A stretch of DNA of 36,643 nt from Bacteroidales bacterium (GTDB taxonomy: Bacteria; Bacteroidota; Bacteroidia; Bacteroidales; GWA2-32-17): NCBI GenBank assembly GCA_026417155.1, contig JAOADU010000003.1, forward strand, positions 1-36,643, given 5' to 3'. The position numbers and the translations under genes were made by a program. The notes beneath the pieces are model-generated. The model did no database searches. It was given only the letters and a program-made list of their open reading frames with translations, and was not told the DNA's origin. This document shows, one piece after another, positions 1-7,056 of this stretch; within the stretch, counting starts at the first letter, position 1; each line of letters begins with the position of its first letter.

Positions 1-476
1 ATATTTTCTGTTGAGTGCGGAAAATATCGACACGACAGTTTTGGAGGAGGATTAGGTTTCTCCCAAGTAATATTGTTTAGAATTTTCATCCCAAGTTGTT
101 GCATAGCAAAGCCAACAGAAAAGATAACATGATGAGTGCCAGAAACCCAAATGGTTCCATTTGGCTTTAGTAATTGCTGGCAACGGGAAAGCCATGATAA
201 ATTGAACTCATGATTTTCAGAAATTCCTTTCGATTTATCCCATTCGCCTTTATTTACACTTACCATTTTACCTGCATGACAGGTTATTCCATTGTTGGAT
301 AAGAAATATGGAGGATCGGCAAATATCATGTCAAATAATCCGTTTGGATATTTTTTTAACAAAATATCCATAAAATCAATACAATTCATTAAAAATAGCC
401 ATACACCATTTTTCTCATCAGCAAAAACACTATTTTCTTTAGGGAGGTGATAAATATTATTTTGATGCTGGCTCAT
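1..476 (-). CDS. DpnA-like adenine-specific DNA methyltransferase (3' end cut by window edge)
   Basis: The ATG is at 476 and the frame stays open to base 1, giving about 158 residues. After a short N-terminus the protein reads MIFADPPYFLSNNG, which contains the catalytic motif IV (DPPY). It then shows KGEWDKS, LLKPNGTIWVSGTHH and NNITWEKPNPPPKLSCRYF. This order and wording match the beta-class N6-adenine methylases related to DpnA (M.DpnIIB) and M.HinfI. In that group the SAM-binding FxGxG motif comes near the C-terminus, here outside the window. Such enzymes transfer methyl from S-adenosylmethionine to adenine within a short recognition sequence; GATC is known for DpnA, but specificity cannot be transferred safely to this protein. 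A -7 promoter box lies just upstream (503-510), so it may be transcribed apart from the sugar operon. A cognate restriction enzyme could lie beyond the left edge, or the enzyme may be an orphan. Confidence 0.9.
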   Translation of the reverse strand, partial: MSQHQNNIYHLPKENSVFADEKNGVWLFLMNCIDFMDILLKKYPNGLFDMIFADPPYFLSNNGITCHAGKMVSVNKGEWDKSKGISENHEFNLSWLSRCQQLLKPNGTIWVSGTHHVIFSVGFAMQQLGMKILNNITWEKPNPPPKLSCRYFPHSTEN

Positions 477-502
477 GGTATAGCTAACAATTATATTTCA
501 AA

Positions 503-510
503 CAAAGATA
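503..510 (-). promoter_or_regulatory. Candidate -7 box for the methyltransferase gene
   Basis: The minus strand reads TATCTTTG, an exact match to the Bacteroidota -7 consensus TAnnTTTG, ending 26 bases before the methyltransferase ATG. I see no TTTG -33 element at the usual distance, so this is a partial promoter. Confidence 0.4.
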
Positions 511-566
511 ATTTCTTTTTCTATTTTGTAGTGAATACTATTAGTTTTTTGAAGAAATTTTTGTGT

Positions 567-1340
567 TCATTCAAGTTTAATTAACTGTACATTTCTTGGT
601 TTTTGAGTAGAACATGGCACACCGACCATACATTTGCCACATACGTCGGCTATTCCTAAGTATAAGTATTTTTCTTTGTTTGTCAAGCATTGATTATAAC
701 AAAGATGCCTATTAAAATTTTCGAGACTCAGTGAGCCAGTTACACAACGTGACATACATTGTGTGCAGCTATTTTCTTTAAAATAAAGGCAATTGATGGT
801 AGAAGGTTTAGAAAAGTAATCTGAAATAGGAATATTGGTTACAAAACTAGACAAACGGCCACAACAACCTTTTTCGGTAATTATCATTTGGTGCAATCCG
901 AAGCTGCCCAAACCACATATAAAAGCAATATGTTTGTGTGACCAATAACTGGTTAAAGTATCTGCATTAAAATTGTGTGTTGCCGAAATAGTTACACATT
1001 GATATCCATATTCGATAATTTTTTTAGAAATACTTTGGTTTAAATTTTCAATTAGTGTATTGGCATTTATATAAGCTTTTGCCCAAAGTTCCGAAGCTAA
1101 CGAACCATGAATATTTGAACTAACGACATGTTTTTTATATGGTATAAAATAAACAAACACAGAGCGACAATCGCTAAGTAATTCATTAGGATAGCAATGA
1201 TTGTTATGAGCAATTAATTTAAGATCCGAAAACAAAGCATTAGAAGTTGAAGAACATTCAACTAATGGTTCATCGAATAAGTTATCAGTATCATTTTCTA
1301 TTACAAAACGGCGAATCCATTCTTTAATTATCTTATACAT
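567..1340 (-). CDS. QueG-related 4Fe-4S protein (COG1600-like), not canonical QueG
   Basis: This 257-residue protein resembles the epoxyqueuosine reductase (QueG) superfamily. It has the characteristic central stretch CGLGSFGLHQMIITEKG, where QueG has a GLGWIGKN-type motif. Cysteine clusters follow: CTQCMSRC, then CYNQC, and a C-terminal CGKCMVGVPC, consistent with iron-sulfur binding. It is shorter than true QueG (usually over 300 residues) and lacks the HEAT-like C-terminus of the long form. It is therefore better described as a QueG-like Fe-S protein of unknown substrate. No signal peptide is seen, so it is probably cytoplasmic. The start lies one base after the stop of the PHP phosphatase gene, so it is probably translated from the tail of the nucleotide-sugar operon, although its relation to polysaccharide synthesis is not obvious. 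Confidence 0.75.
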   Translation of the reverse strand: MYKIIKEWIRRFVIENDTDNLFDEPLVECSSTSNALFSDLKLIAHNNHCYPNELLSDCRSVFVYFIPYKKHVVSSNIHGSLASELWAKAYINANTLIENLNQSISKKIIEYGYQCVTISATHNFNADTLTSYWSHKHIAFICGLGSFGLHQMIITEKGCCGRLSSFVTNIPISDYFSKPSTINCLYFKENSCTQCMSRCVTGSLSLENFNRHLCYNQCLTNKEKYLYLGIADVCGKCMVGVPCSTQKPRNVQLIKLE

Positions 1341-1341
1341 T

Positions 1342-2043
1342 TTACATCAATGTGTGATTAAGCAATGGATTTGTTTGAATGAGTTTTTCTAAATATGTAG
1401 TTTCGTTTGGTAAATTTTCAATTATTTTTGGGTTTTTCATCGAATGCGAATCGCTTCCACAAAAGCTAATAAGTTTTTCGTCAATTAAGTACTCGGCAAT
1501 TGTTCTCAATTCGGTAGATACAGCCGATGAAAGCGATATTAAATTGAGTTGTAATTTAACACCCATTTCGTGCAGTTTATGAAATTGTTCTTTTCGTTGA
1601 TAGAAATAAATATACCGCTCGGGATGTGCTAAAACAGGAATATAACCATGTTGAAGAATTTCGTCCATTCGTTGAAATAAAAATTTATCGAGAATAAAAG
1701 GAGATAATTCGATTAAAACATATTTGTTTTTGAATGTAAGCAACTTTTTTTTTCGCAATAATTCTAAAAATAAATCATCAAGAAAATATTCTGATGCAGC
1801 TTCTAGTAAAATGTTGATGCGATGAATAGAAATAGCTATATTCATTTTGTTTAGTGCGTCCATTATTTGTTCGGGTGAATTATTAAACCAACCTTGCTGA
1901 TTGTGGGGAGTGGTTATCATTTTACGATATCCCAGCTTATGAAAAGTTTTAATAATTTCGAGCGATTCGGTTAGGCTTTTGCTACCATCGTCGAGATTAG
2001 GTAAAACATGCGAATGTATATCAACTAAAATTTTATCGAACAT
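1342..2043 (-). CDS. PHP-domain tyrosine-protein phosphatase, CpsB/YwqE family
   Basis: This 233-residue protein opens with DIHSHVLPNLDDGSKS (HxH metal ligands at residues 10 and 12). It continues with MITTPH, AHPERYIYF and CGSDSHS, the series of histidine and aspartate metal ligands of the PHP fold. This is the CpsB/CapC/YwqE family of manganese-dependent phosphotyrosine phosphatases, which dephosphorylate the bacterial tyrosine kinases that control capsule and exopolysaccharide chain length. Length is near the family norm (about 240-250). Its start codon shares one base with the rfbB stop (TAATG), indicating translational coupling. No partner tyrosine kinase (Wzc-type) is present in the window, so its substrate must be encoded elsewhere. 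Confidence 0.9.
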   Translation of the reverse strand: MFDKILVDIHSHVLPNLDDGSKSLTESLEIIKTFHKLGYRKMITTPHNQQGWFNNSPEQIMDALNKMNIAISIHRINILLEAASEYFLDDLFLELLRKKKLLTFKNKYVLIELSPFILDKFLFQRMDEILQHGYIPVLAHPERYIYFYQRKEQFHKLHEMGVKLQLNLISLSSAVSTELRTIAEYLIDEKLISFCGSDSHSMKNPKIIENLPNETTYLEKLIQTNPLLNHTLM

Positions 2044-3098
2044 TATCGTAAAAGATATTGTTTTTCGTAATATGTTTCGTATTCACCTGTAATTACGTTA
2101 TTGAGCCATTGTTCATTTTGTAAATACCAGTCAATAGTGATTTGTAGTCCTTGTTCAAAACTGACAGTTTGTTGCCAACCCAATTCATTTTTAATTTTTG
2201 AACAATCTATGGCATAACGCAAATCATGGCCAGCTCTATCTTTAACAAATGTAATTAGTTGTTCGGAAGTGCCGGGTTTACGGTTTAGCTTAAAATCCAT
2301 TATTTGGCAAATCTTTTTTACCAAGTCTATATTTCGCCATTCGTTTTCACCACCTATATTATATGTTTCTCCTATTTTACCCTGTTCGAACAACAATTGA
2401 ATAGCACGTGCATGATCTTCGACATATAACCAATCGCGGACATTTTCGCCTTTCCCATAAACAGGTAAGGGTTTCATGTTTTTAATATTATTGATCATAA
2501 GTGGAATGAGTTTTTCGGGGAATTGATATGGTCCGTAATTATTTGAACAATTGGAGATAATAATCGGCAAACCGAAAGTATGATAATATGCTCTTACTAA
2601 ATGGTCGCTGCTGGCTTTACTCGCCGAATAAGGACTACGCGGATCGTAAGGAGTTTTTTCGGTAAAATAGCCTGTTTGTCCTAATGATCCATAAACTTCG
2701 TCGGTACTAATATGATAAAATAGTTTATTTTCGAAGTTATTTTGCCAATAATGTTTTGCTGCATTTAACAGTGTTACTGTGCCAACAATATTGGTTTGAA
2801 TAAAATCCATAGGGTTGATGATGGAACGATCGACATGCGACTCGGCTGCAAGATGAATAACTGCATCAATTTGATATTTTTCGAATAAAGATAAAACCAG
2901 GTTACTATCGCAAATATCGCCTTTAACGAAAGTATAATTTGCTTCGTGTTCTACATCTTTTAAGTTTTCTAAATTTCCAGCATAAGTGAGCTTATCGAGA
3001 TTAATGATGTGTTTATTGGGATAGGAACGAACAAATAAACGAACAACATGTGAACCAATAAAACCTGCTCCGCCAGTAATTAAAATGTTTTGTTTCAT
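2043..3098 (-). CDS. rfbB: dTDP-glucose 4,6-dehydratase
   Basis: This short-chain dehydrogenase of 351 residues converts dTDP-glucose to dTDP-4-keto-6-deoxyglucose, the first committed step to rhamnose and other 6-deoxysugars. Visible motifs are the NAD-binding TGGAGFIGSH near the N-terminus, the active-site STDEVYGSLG and the YSASKASSDHLVRAYYHTFG block with the YxxxK pair. The start at 3098 (MKQNILITGG) is chosen because it begins at the Rossmann strand as in other RfbB proteins. The upstream in-frame ATG at 3164 would add 22 residues overlapping galE. The gene lies four bases after the galE stop. The partner genes rfbA, rfbC and rfbD are not in the window. Confidence 0.95.
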   Translation of the reverse strand: MKQNILITGGAGFIGSHVVRLFVRSYPNKHIINLDKLTYAGNLENLKDVEHEANYTFVKGDICDSNLVLSLFEKYQIDAVIHLAAESHVDRSIINPMDFIQTNIVGTVTLLNAAKHYWQNNFENKLFYHISTDEVYGSLGQTGYFTEKTPYDPRSPYSASKASSDHLVRAYYHTFGLPIIISNCSNNYGPYQFPEKLIPLMINNIKNMKPLPVYGKGENVRDWLYVEDHARAIQLLFEQGKIGETYNIGGENEWRNIDLVKKICQIMDFKLNRKPGTSEQLITFVKDRAGHDLRYAIDCSKIKNELGWQQTVSFEQGLQITIDWYLQNEQWLNNVITGEYETYYEKQYLLR

Positions 3099-3102
3099 TT
3101 TT

Positions 3103-4134
3103 TTAGGATTTAATGCCACGATAATTTTTCTCCCATTGCCATGCATCGCGTAAAGCATCTTCAATAGAAAACTGTGGTTTCCAGTTTAGTATCTTTTGTG
3201 CTTTGTTTGTGTCTGCCCAAACTTTTTCGACGTCACCTTCGCGTCTGTCGTCGATTACGTAAGGGAGTATCATATTATTAACTTTTTCGAATGTATGAAC
3301 AATTTCGAGTACAGAGTGCCCTCGTCCGGTTCCAATGTTAAAAATTTCGCACGAGGTTTCGTTTTCGTTGTTTAAAAGTCGTTCTAAGGCGGCAATATGT
3401 GCTCGCGCCAGATCGACAACGTGAATATAATCGCGAATGCATGTACCATCAGGAGTATCGTAATCGTCGCCAAAAATGTGTAATACATCGCGAACTCCTG
3501 CTGCTGTTTGAGTAATGTATGGTACCAAGTTGTTAGGAATACCAATGGGCAATTCCCCTATAAAACCCGAAGGATGTGCTCCTATGGGATTAAAATAACG
3601 CAACAATATAGCCGAAAAGTTTTCCTGAACTTTTGCTAAATCGAGAATTATTTCTTCCGATATTTGTTTTGTATTTCCATACGGCGAAAGAGCTGGTTTA
3701 ATAGGTGCAGTTTCTTTTATGGGCAATTTATCGGGTTCGCCATATACAGTACACGATGAAGAAAAAACTAAATAAGGAATATTGTAGGCAATCATATTTT
3801 CGAGCAAGAGCAGTAGTGATACTATATTGTTGTAATAGTAAAGCAATGGTTTTTCGACCGATTCTCCAACAGCTTTGAGTGCTGCAAAATGAATGACAGC
3901 GTCTAAATCGTGGTGGTCTTCAAAATAAGCTGCAACTGCTTCTTTGTCGGTCAACTCGAGCTTTGTAAAATGCGGTTCTTTGCTGGTGATTTTTTTTATT
4001 CCCTGTAATACCGAACTGTGAGAATTTGAAAAATTATCGACAAGAAATACTTCGTAATTTTTTTGTAAAAGTTCTACGGCTGTATGAGAACCAATGTAAC
4101 CAGTGCCTCCGGTAATGAGAATTTTTTTACTCAT
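3103..4134 (-). CDS. galE: UDP-glucose 4-epimerase
   Basis: This 343-residue extended SDR epimerase interconverts UDP-glucose and UDP-galactose (or the N-acetyl forms). It shows the NAD-binding GGTGYIGSH at residues 8-16, the catalytic serine/threonine region SSSCTVYGE, and the catalytic tyrosine-lysine pair in PYGNTKQISEE. The C-terminal RREGDVEKVWAD motif is typical of GalE. Length fits the family. It sits between wbpA (4138) and rfbB (3098) with gaps of three and four bases, so it is part of the same transcript. In this context it probably supplies galactose-type precursors for surface polysaccharide rather than serving a Leloir catabolic operon, since no galK or galT is nearby. Confidence 0.95.
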   Translation of the reverse strand: MSKKILITGGTGYIGSHTAVELLQKNYEVFLVDNFSNSHSSVLQGIKKITSKEPHFTKLELTDKEAVAAYFEDHHDLDAVIHFAALKAVGESVEKPLLYYYNNIVSLLLLLENMIAYNIPYLVFSSSCTVYGEPDKLPIKETAPIKPALSPYGNTKQISEEIILDLAKVQENFSAILLRYFNPIGAHPSGFIGELPIGIPNNLVPYITQTAAGVRDVLHIFGDDYDTPDGTCIRDYIHVVDLARAHIAALERLLNNENETSCEIFNIGTGRGHSVLEIVHTFEKVNNMILPYVIDDRREGDVEKVWADTNKAQKILNWKPQFSIEDALRDAWQWEKNYRGIKS

Positions 4135-4137
4135 GGT

Positions 4138-5433
4138 TTACAAACTCCAATAAGTTAAACGATGTTTTTGTTTTCGGTATAATCCTTTGACGTCAACTAA
4201 AATGCCTTTTTCATCCATTAAATTTTCAAAATAACTCAATGGTAGTTCTTTATATGGTTTATGGGCAACTGCAACGATGATAGCATCGTATTTTCCGACA
4301 GGATGTTCTGATAAATGATAGCCATATTCTTCATAGAATTCGTGTTTATCGGCAAAAGGATCGATCATGTCAACGTGAATACCATAAGACTTTAGTTCGC
4401 TAATAACATCGGCTACACGTGAATTTCGCAAGTCGGCAACATCTTCTTTAAATGTTACTCCCATAACTAAGACACGGCTGTTTAAAACATTTTTACCAGC
4501 AGCAATAATTTTTTTTACGGTTTGTTTGGCAACGTAAAAACCCATGCTATCGTTTACAAAGCGTCCTGCATTGATAATTTGTGCATGGTAACGATATTCT
4601 TTGGCTTTGTATGTTAAATAATAAGGATCTACACCAATGCAATGACCGCCTACTAAACCCGGATAAAATTTTAAAAAATTCCATTTTGTGCCTGCTGCTT
4701 CCAAAACTTCGTATGTGTTAATTCCCATACGATTGAAAATAATCGACAATTCATTCATGAGTGCAATGTTAACGTCGCGTTGTGTGTTTTCAATAATTTT
4801 TGCAGCTTCGGCAACTTTTATGGATGATGCTCTATGAACCCCTGCTTTTACTACTAATTCATACGTTTTTGCAACAATGTCGAGAGTTTCTTCGTCGCAT
4901 CCTGAAACAACTTTTACTATAGTAGATAGCGTGTGTTCTTTATCGCCAGGGTTAATGCGTTCTGGAGAATATCCAACTTTAAAATCATTAGGAAATTTTA
5001 AACCCGAAAATTTTTCTATAACAGGAATACAATCTTCTTCCGTACAGCCCGGATATACAGTTGATTCGTACACAACAATATCACCTGGTTTAATTATTTT
5101 TCCAACGGTTTCGCTAGCTTTAATAACTGGAGTTAGATCGGGCATATTGTGTTTGTCGATAGGAGTGGGAACAGCAACTATATGAAAAGTTGCTTGTTTA
5201 AGATCTTCGGGATTGCTTGTAAACAAAATGTCGCAGCCTTCAAACTCTGAAGAGTCAAGTTCGTGGCTGGGATCGATTCCTTTTTTCATCAGCTCAATTC
5301 GATCGGGTTTTATATCAAAACCAACAACAGAAATTTTCTTTGCAAATTCCAAAGCTATGGGCAAACCTACATAACCCAAGCCAATAACCGATAGTTTAGT
5401 TTCTTTTTTTAATAATTTTTCAAAAGTATTCAT
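4138..5433 (-). CDS. wbpA: UDP-N-acetyl-hexosamine 6-dehydrogenase (WbpA/TviB type)
   Basis: This 431-residue UDP-sugar dehydrogenase performs the two-step NAD-dependent oxidation of C6. The N-terminal Rossmann motif is LSVIGLGYVGLPIALEF. VAVPTPID, YESTVYPG and GYSPERINPGD follow. The catalytic cysteine is in the GGHCIGVDPYYL motif, and the C-terminal domain has MGVTFKEDVADLRNS. The sequence pattern is that of the WbpA/TviB/WecC branch acting on UDP-GlcNAc or UDP-GalNAc, rather than UDP-glucose dehydrogenase. Its position directly after wbpD and wbpB supports UDP-GlcNAc as substrate, giving UDP-GlcNAc-uronate for the next enzymes. The gap to wbpB is eight bases. Exact substrate stereochemistry cannot be read from sequence alone. 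Confidence 0.92.
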   Translation of the reverse strand: MNTFEKLLKKETKLSVIGLGYVGLPIALEFAKKISVVGFDIKPDRIELMKKGIDPSHELDSSEFEGCDILFTSNPEDLKQATFHIVAVPTPIDKHNMPDLTPVIKASETVGKIIKPGDIVVYESTVYPGCTEEDCIPVIEKFSGLKFPNDFKVGYSPERINPGDKEHTLSTIVKVVSGCDEETLDIVAKTYELVVKAGVHRASSIKVAEAAKIIENTQRDVNIALMNELSIIFNRMGINTYEVLEAAGTKWNFLKFYPGLVGGHCIGVDPYYLTYKAKEYRYHAQIINAGRFVNDSMGFYVAKQTVKKIIAAGKNVLNSRVLVMGVTFKEDVADLRNSRVADVISELKSYGIHVDMIDPFADKHEFYEEYGYHLSEHPVGKYDAIIVAVAHKPYKELPLSYFENLMDEKGILVDVKGLYRKQKHRLTYWSL

Positions 5434-5441
5434 AAACGATA

Positions 5442-6386
5442 TTATATTTTAAAACAAAATGGATGACTTTCATCAGAATATTTGCTTAATGTAGCATTTC
5501 TAATTTGATATGCAAGTTCAATAGAAGGTTTTGCATCGTGCAAACCAAAACCATTGCCCGATAAAATATGTTTATAACTTTCGGTATGCAAATCAGTAAA
5601 CCCATCGCTAAATTCTATTTCTTTACCATTTAAGGTGAGCGATCGGTAAGTGCATTTACCTTGCTCTTTTACAGTAGCAGGCAAGTCGTCGAAATCGAGG
5701 CTTAAATACCAACGAACTCGGGCTTTTTGTAATCGAAGAAAGCCCGATGCTTTGTTTGGTTGGGATAAAAATACTTTTTGTTCTAATACGCCGCCAAATA
5801 TCCAAAGTAGCATGTCAAAAAAATGTATACCAATATTTGTGGCAATACCTCCCGATTTTTGTACATCGCCTTTCCACGAAAAAAAATACCAATTGCCACG
5901 ACTAGTAATGTAAGTAAGGTCAATATCAAAAATTTCGTTTGTTGTAGATTGTTCAACCCATTGTTTTAATTGAATAATGTTTGGGTGTAATCGTAGTTGC
6001 AATATAGTATAAACCTTTTTCCCTGTTTCTTTTTCTATTTCGGCAAGTGCATCTACATTCCACGGATTGAGTACAAGTGGCTTTTCGCATATAGCAAAGG
6101 CTCCTGTTCTTAAAGCAAAGCGAATATGGGAGTCGTGTAAATAGTTGGGCGAACATATACTGATATAATGAACTAGTGTACCATTGCGTTTTAATTTATC
6201 TATATGACGGTCGAATCGTTCAAATTCAGAAAAATAATCGGCTTTTGGAAAATAAGAATCAATAAATCCAACACTATCAAACGGATCGAGTGCAGCAATT
6301 AGATTATTGCCTGTTTCTTTTATGGCTTTTACATGTCGTGGAGCAATGTAACCGGCAATACCAATAAGAGCAAAGTTTTTACTCAT
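5442..6386 (-). CDS. wbpB: UDP-GlcNAc-uronate 3-dehydrogenase (WbpB/WlbA type, Gfo/Idh/MocA family)
   Basis: This 314-residue protein begins [20 protein letters not shown], closely matching the WlbA/WbpB opening. It continues with [14 protein letters not shown] and [15 protein letters not shown], the second holding the conserved EKP lysine of the Gfo/Idh/MocA family. Known members oxidise the 3-hydroxyl of UDP-N-acetylglucosaminuronate using a tightly bound NAD, feeding a PLP aminotransferase. Length matches the family (about 315). The gene overlaps wbpD by four bases (ATGA), so the two are translationally coupled. The aminotransferase WbpE, which would take the 3-keto product, is absent from the window although its two flanking steps are adjacent here. 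Confidence 0.92.
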   Translation of the reverse strand: MSKNFALIGIAGYIAPRHVKAIKETGNNLIAALDPFDSVGFIDSYFPKADYFSEFERFDRHIDKLKRNGTLVHYISICSPNYLHDSHIRFALRTGAFAICEKPLVLNPWNVDALAEIEKETGKKVYTILQLRLHPNIIQLKQWVEQSTTNEIFDIDLTYITSRGNWYFFSWKGDVQKSGGIATNIGIHFFDMLLWIFGGVLEQKVFLSQPNKASGFLRLQKARVRWYLSLDFDDLPATVKEQGKCTYRSLTLNGKEIEFSDGFTDLHTESYKHILSGNGFGLHDAKPSIELAYQIRNATLSKYSDESHPFCFKI

Positions 6387-6958
6387 ATTTTACGTACATT
6401 ACCTTGTTCGAGTATATATTTTTCATTGCTTTCGGGACAAATAGCAATATTTTGTTCATTAAAGTGAAGGCGATGACCATATTCACTCATCCATCCTATT
6501 TGTCGAGCAGGATTGCCGACTACTAATGCATAAGGCTTTACATCTTTTGTAACTACAGCACCGGCACCAATAAAAGCAAACTCACCAATCGTAATTCCAC
6601 AAACAATGGTTGCGTTAGCTCCAATGGTTGCTCCTCTTTTTACCAGCGTCTTTTGATATTGATCTCTGCGATTAATGGCACTGCGTGGATTAACAACATT
6701 AGTGAAAACCATGGAAGGACCAAGAAAAACATCATCTTCGCAAATAACTCCAGTATAAATGCTTACGTTGTTTTGTACTTTTACATTGTTTCCAAGTATT
6801 ACTTCGGGCGAAACAACAACGTTTTGTCCTAAATTGCAATTTTTTCCGATTTTACAATTAGGCATGATATGACTAAAATGCCAGATTTTTGTTCCTTCAC
6901 CTATCGTACAGCCTTCGTCAATAACTGCCGTTGGATGAGCAAAATATTTTTGTTCCAT
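6383..6958 (-). CDS. wbpD: UDP-2-acetamido-3-amino-glucuronate N-acetyltransferase (WbpD type)
   Basis: This 191-residue protein is a left-handed beta-helix acyltransferase. Hexapeptide repeats run from about residue 12 to 150, for example [48 protein letters not shown] and a following GAVVTKDV. WbpD and WlbB acetylate the 3-amino group of UDP-GlcNAc3NA with acetyl-CoA. The assignment rests on the fold plus the immediate, four-base-overlapping wbpB neighbour; on fold alone a general sugar O- or N-acetyltransferase would be possible. It is the first gene of the operon: a terminator (6998-7025) and a promoter -7 box (6975-6982) lie directly upstream. Confidence 0.9.
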   Translation of the reverse strand: MEQKYFAHPTAVIDEGCTIGEGTKIWHFSHIMPNCKIGKNCNLGQNVVVSPEVILGNNVKVQNNVSIYTGVICEDDVFLGPSMVFTNVVNPRSAINRRDQYQKTLVKRGATIGANATIVCGITIGEFAFIGAGAVVTKDVKPYALVVGNPARQIGWMSEYGHRLHFNEQNIAICPESNEKYILEQGNVRKI

Positions 6959-6974
6959 GTTTTTGAATATGTTG

Positions 6975-6982
6975 CAAAAATA
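6975..6982 (-). promoter_or_regulatory. -7 box of the wbpD sugar operon
   Basis: The minus strand reads TATTTTTG, matching TAnnTTTG, 16 bases before the wbpD ATG and just downstream of the terminator of the previous gene. The -33 region is AT-rich without a clean TTTG. Position makes it a good candidate for the start of the operon from wbpD to the QueG-like gene. Confidence 0.5.
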
Positions 6983-6997
6983 AAAAAATAATGCAAT

Positions 6998-7025
6998 AAA
7001 AAAGCTGCCTTTTTCAAGACAGCTT
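6998..7025 (-). terminator. Intrinsic terminator after the T9SS beta-propeller gene
   Basis: On the minus strand a 10-bp stem (AAGCTGTCTT paired with AAGGCAGCTT, one T-G pair) closes a GAAA tetraloop and is followed directly by a run of T. It lies 32 bases past the stop at 7057 and ends before the wbpD promoter box, so it separates the two transcripts. Confidence 0.85.
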
Positions 7026-7056
7026 ACCCTAAAACAAATAAAAAACTTATGTGTGG

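Noticed and set aside
3099-3164. N-terminal extension of rfbB from an upstream ATG
   Set aside because: The extra 22 residues do not resemble RfbB, lie within galE coding sequence, and the conserved Rossmann strand starts at the ATG at 3098.
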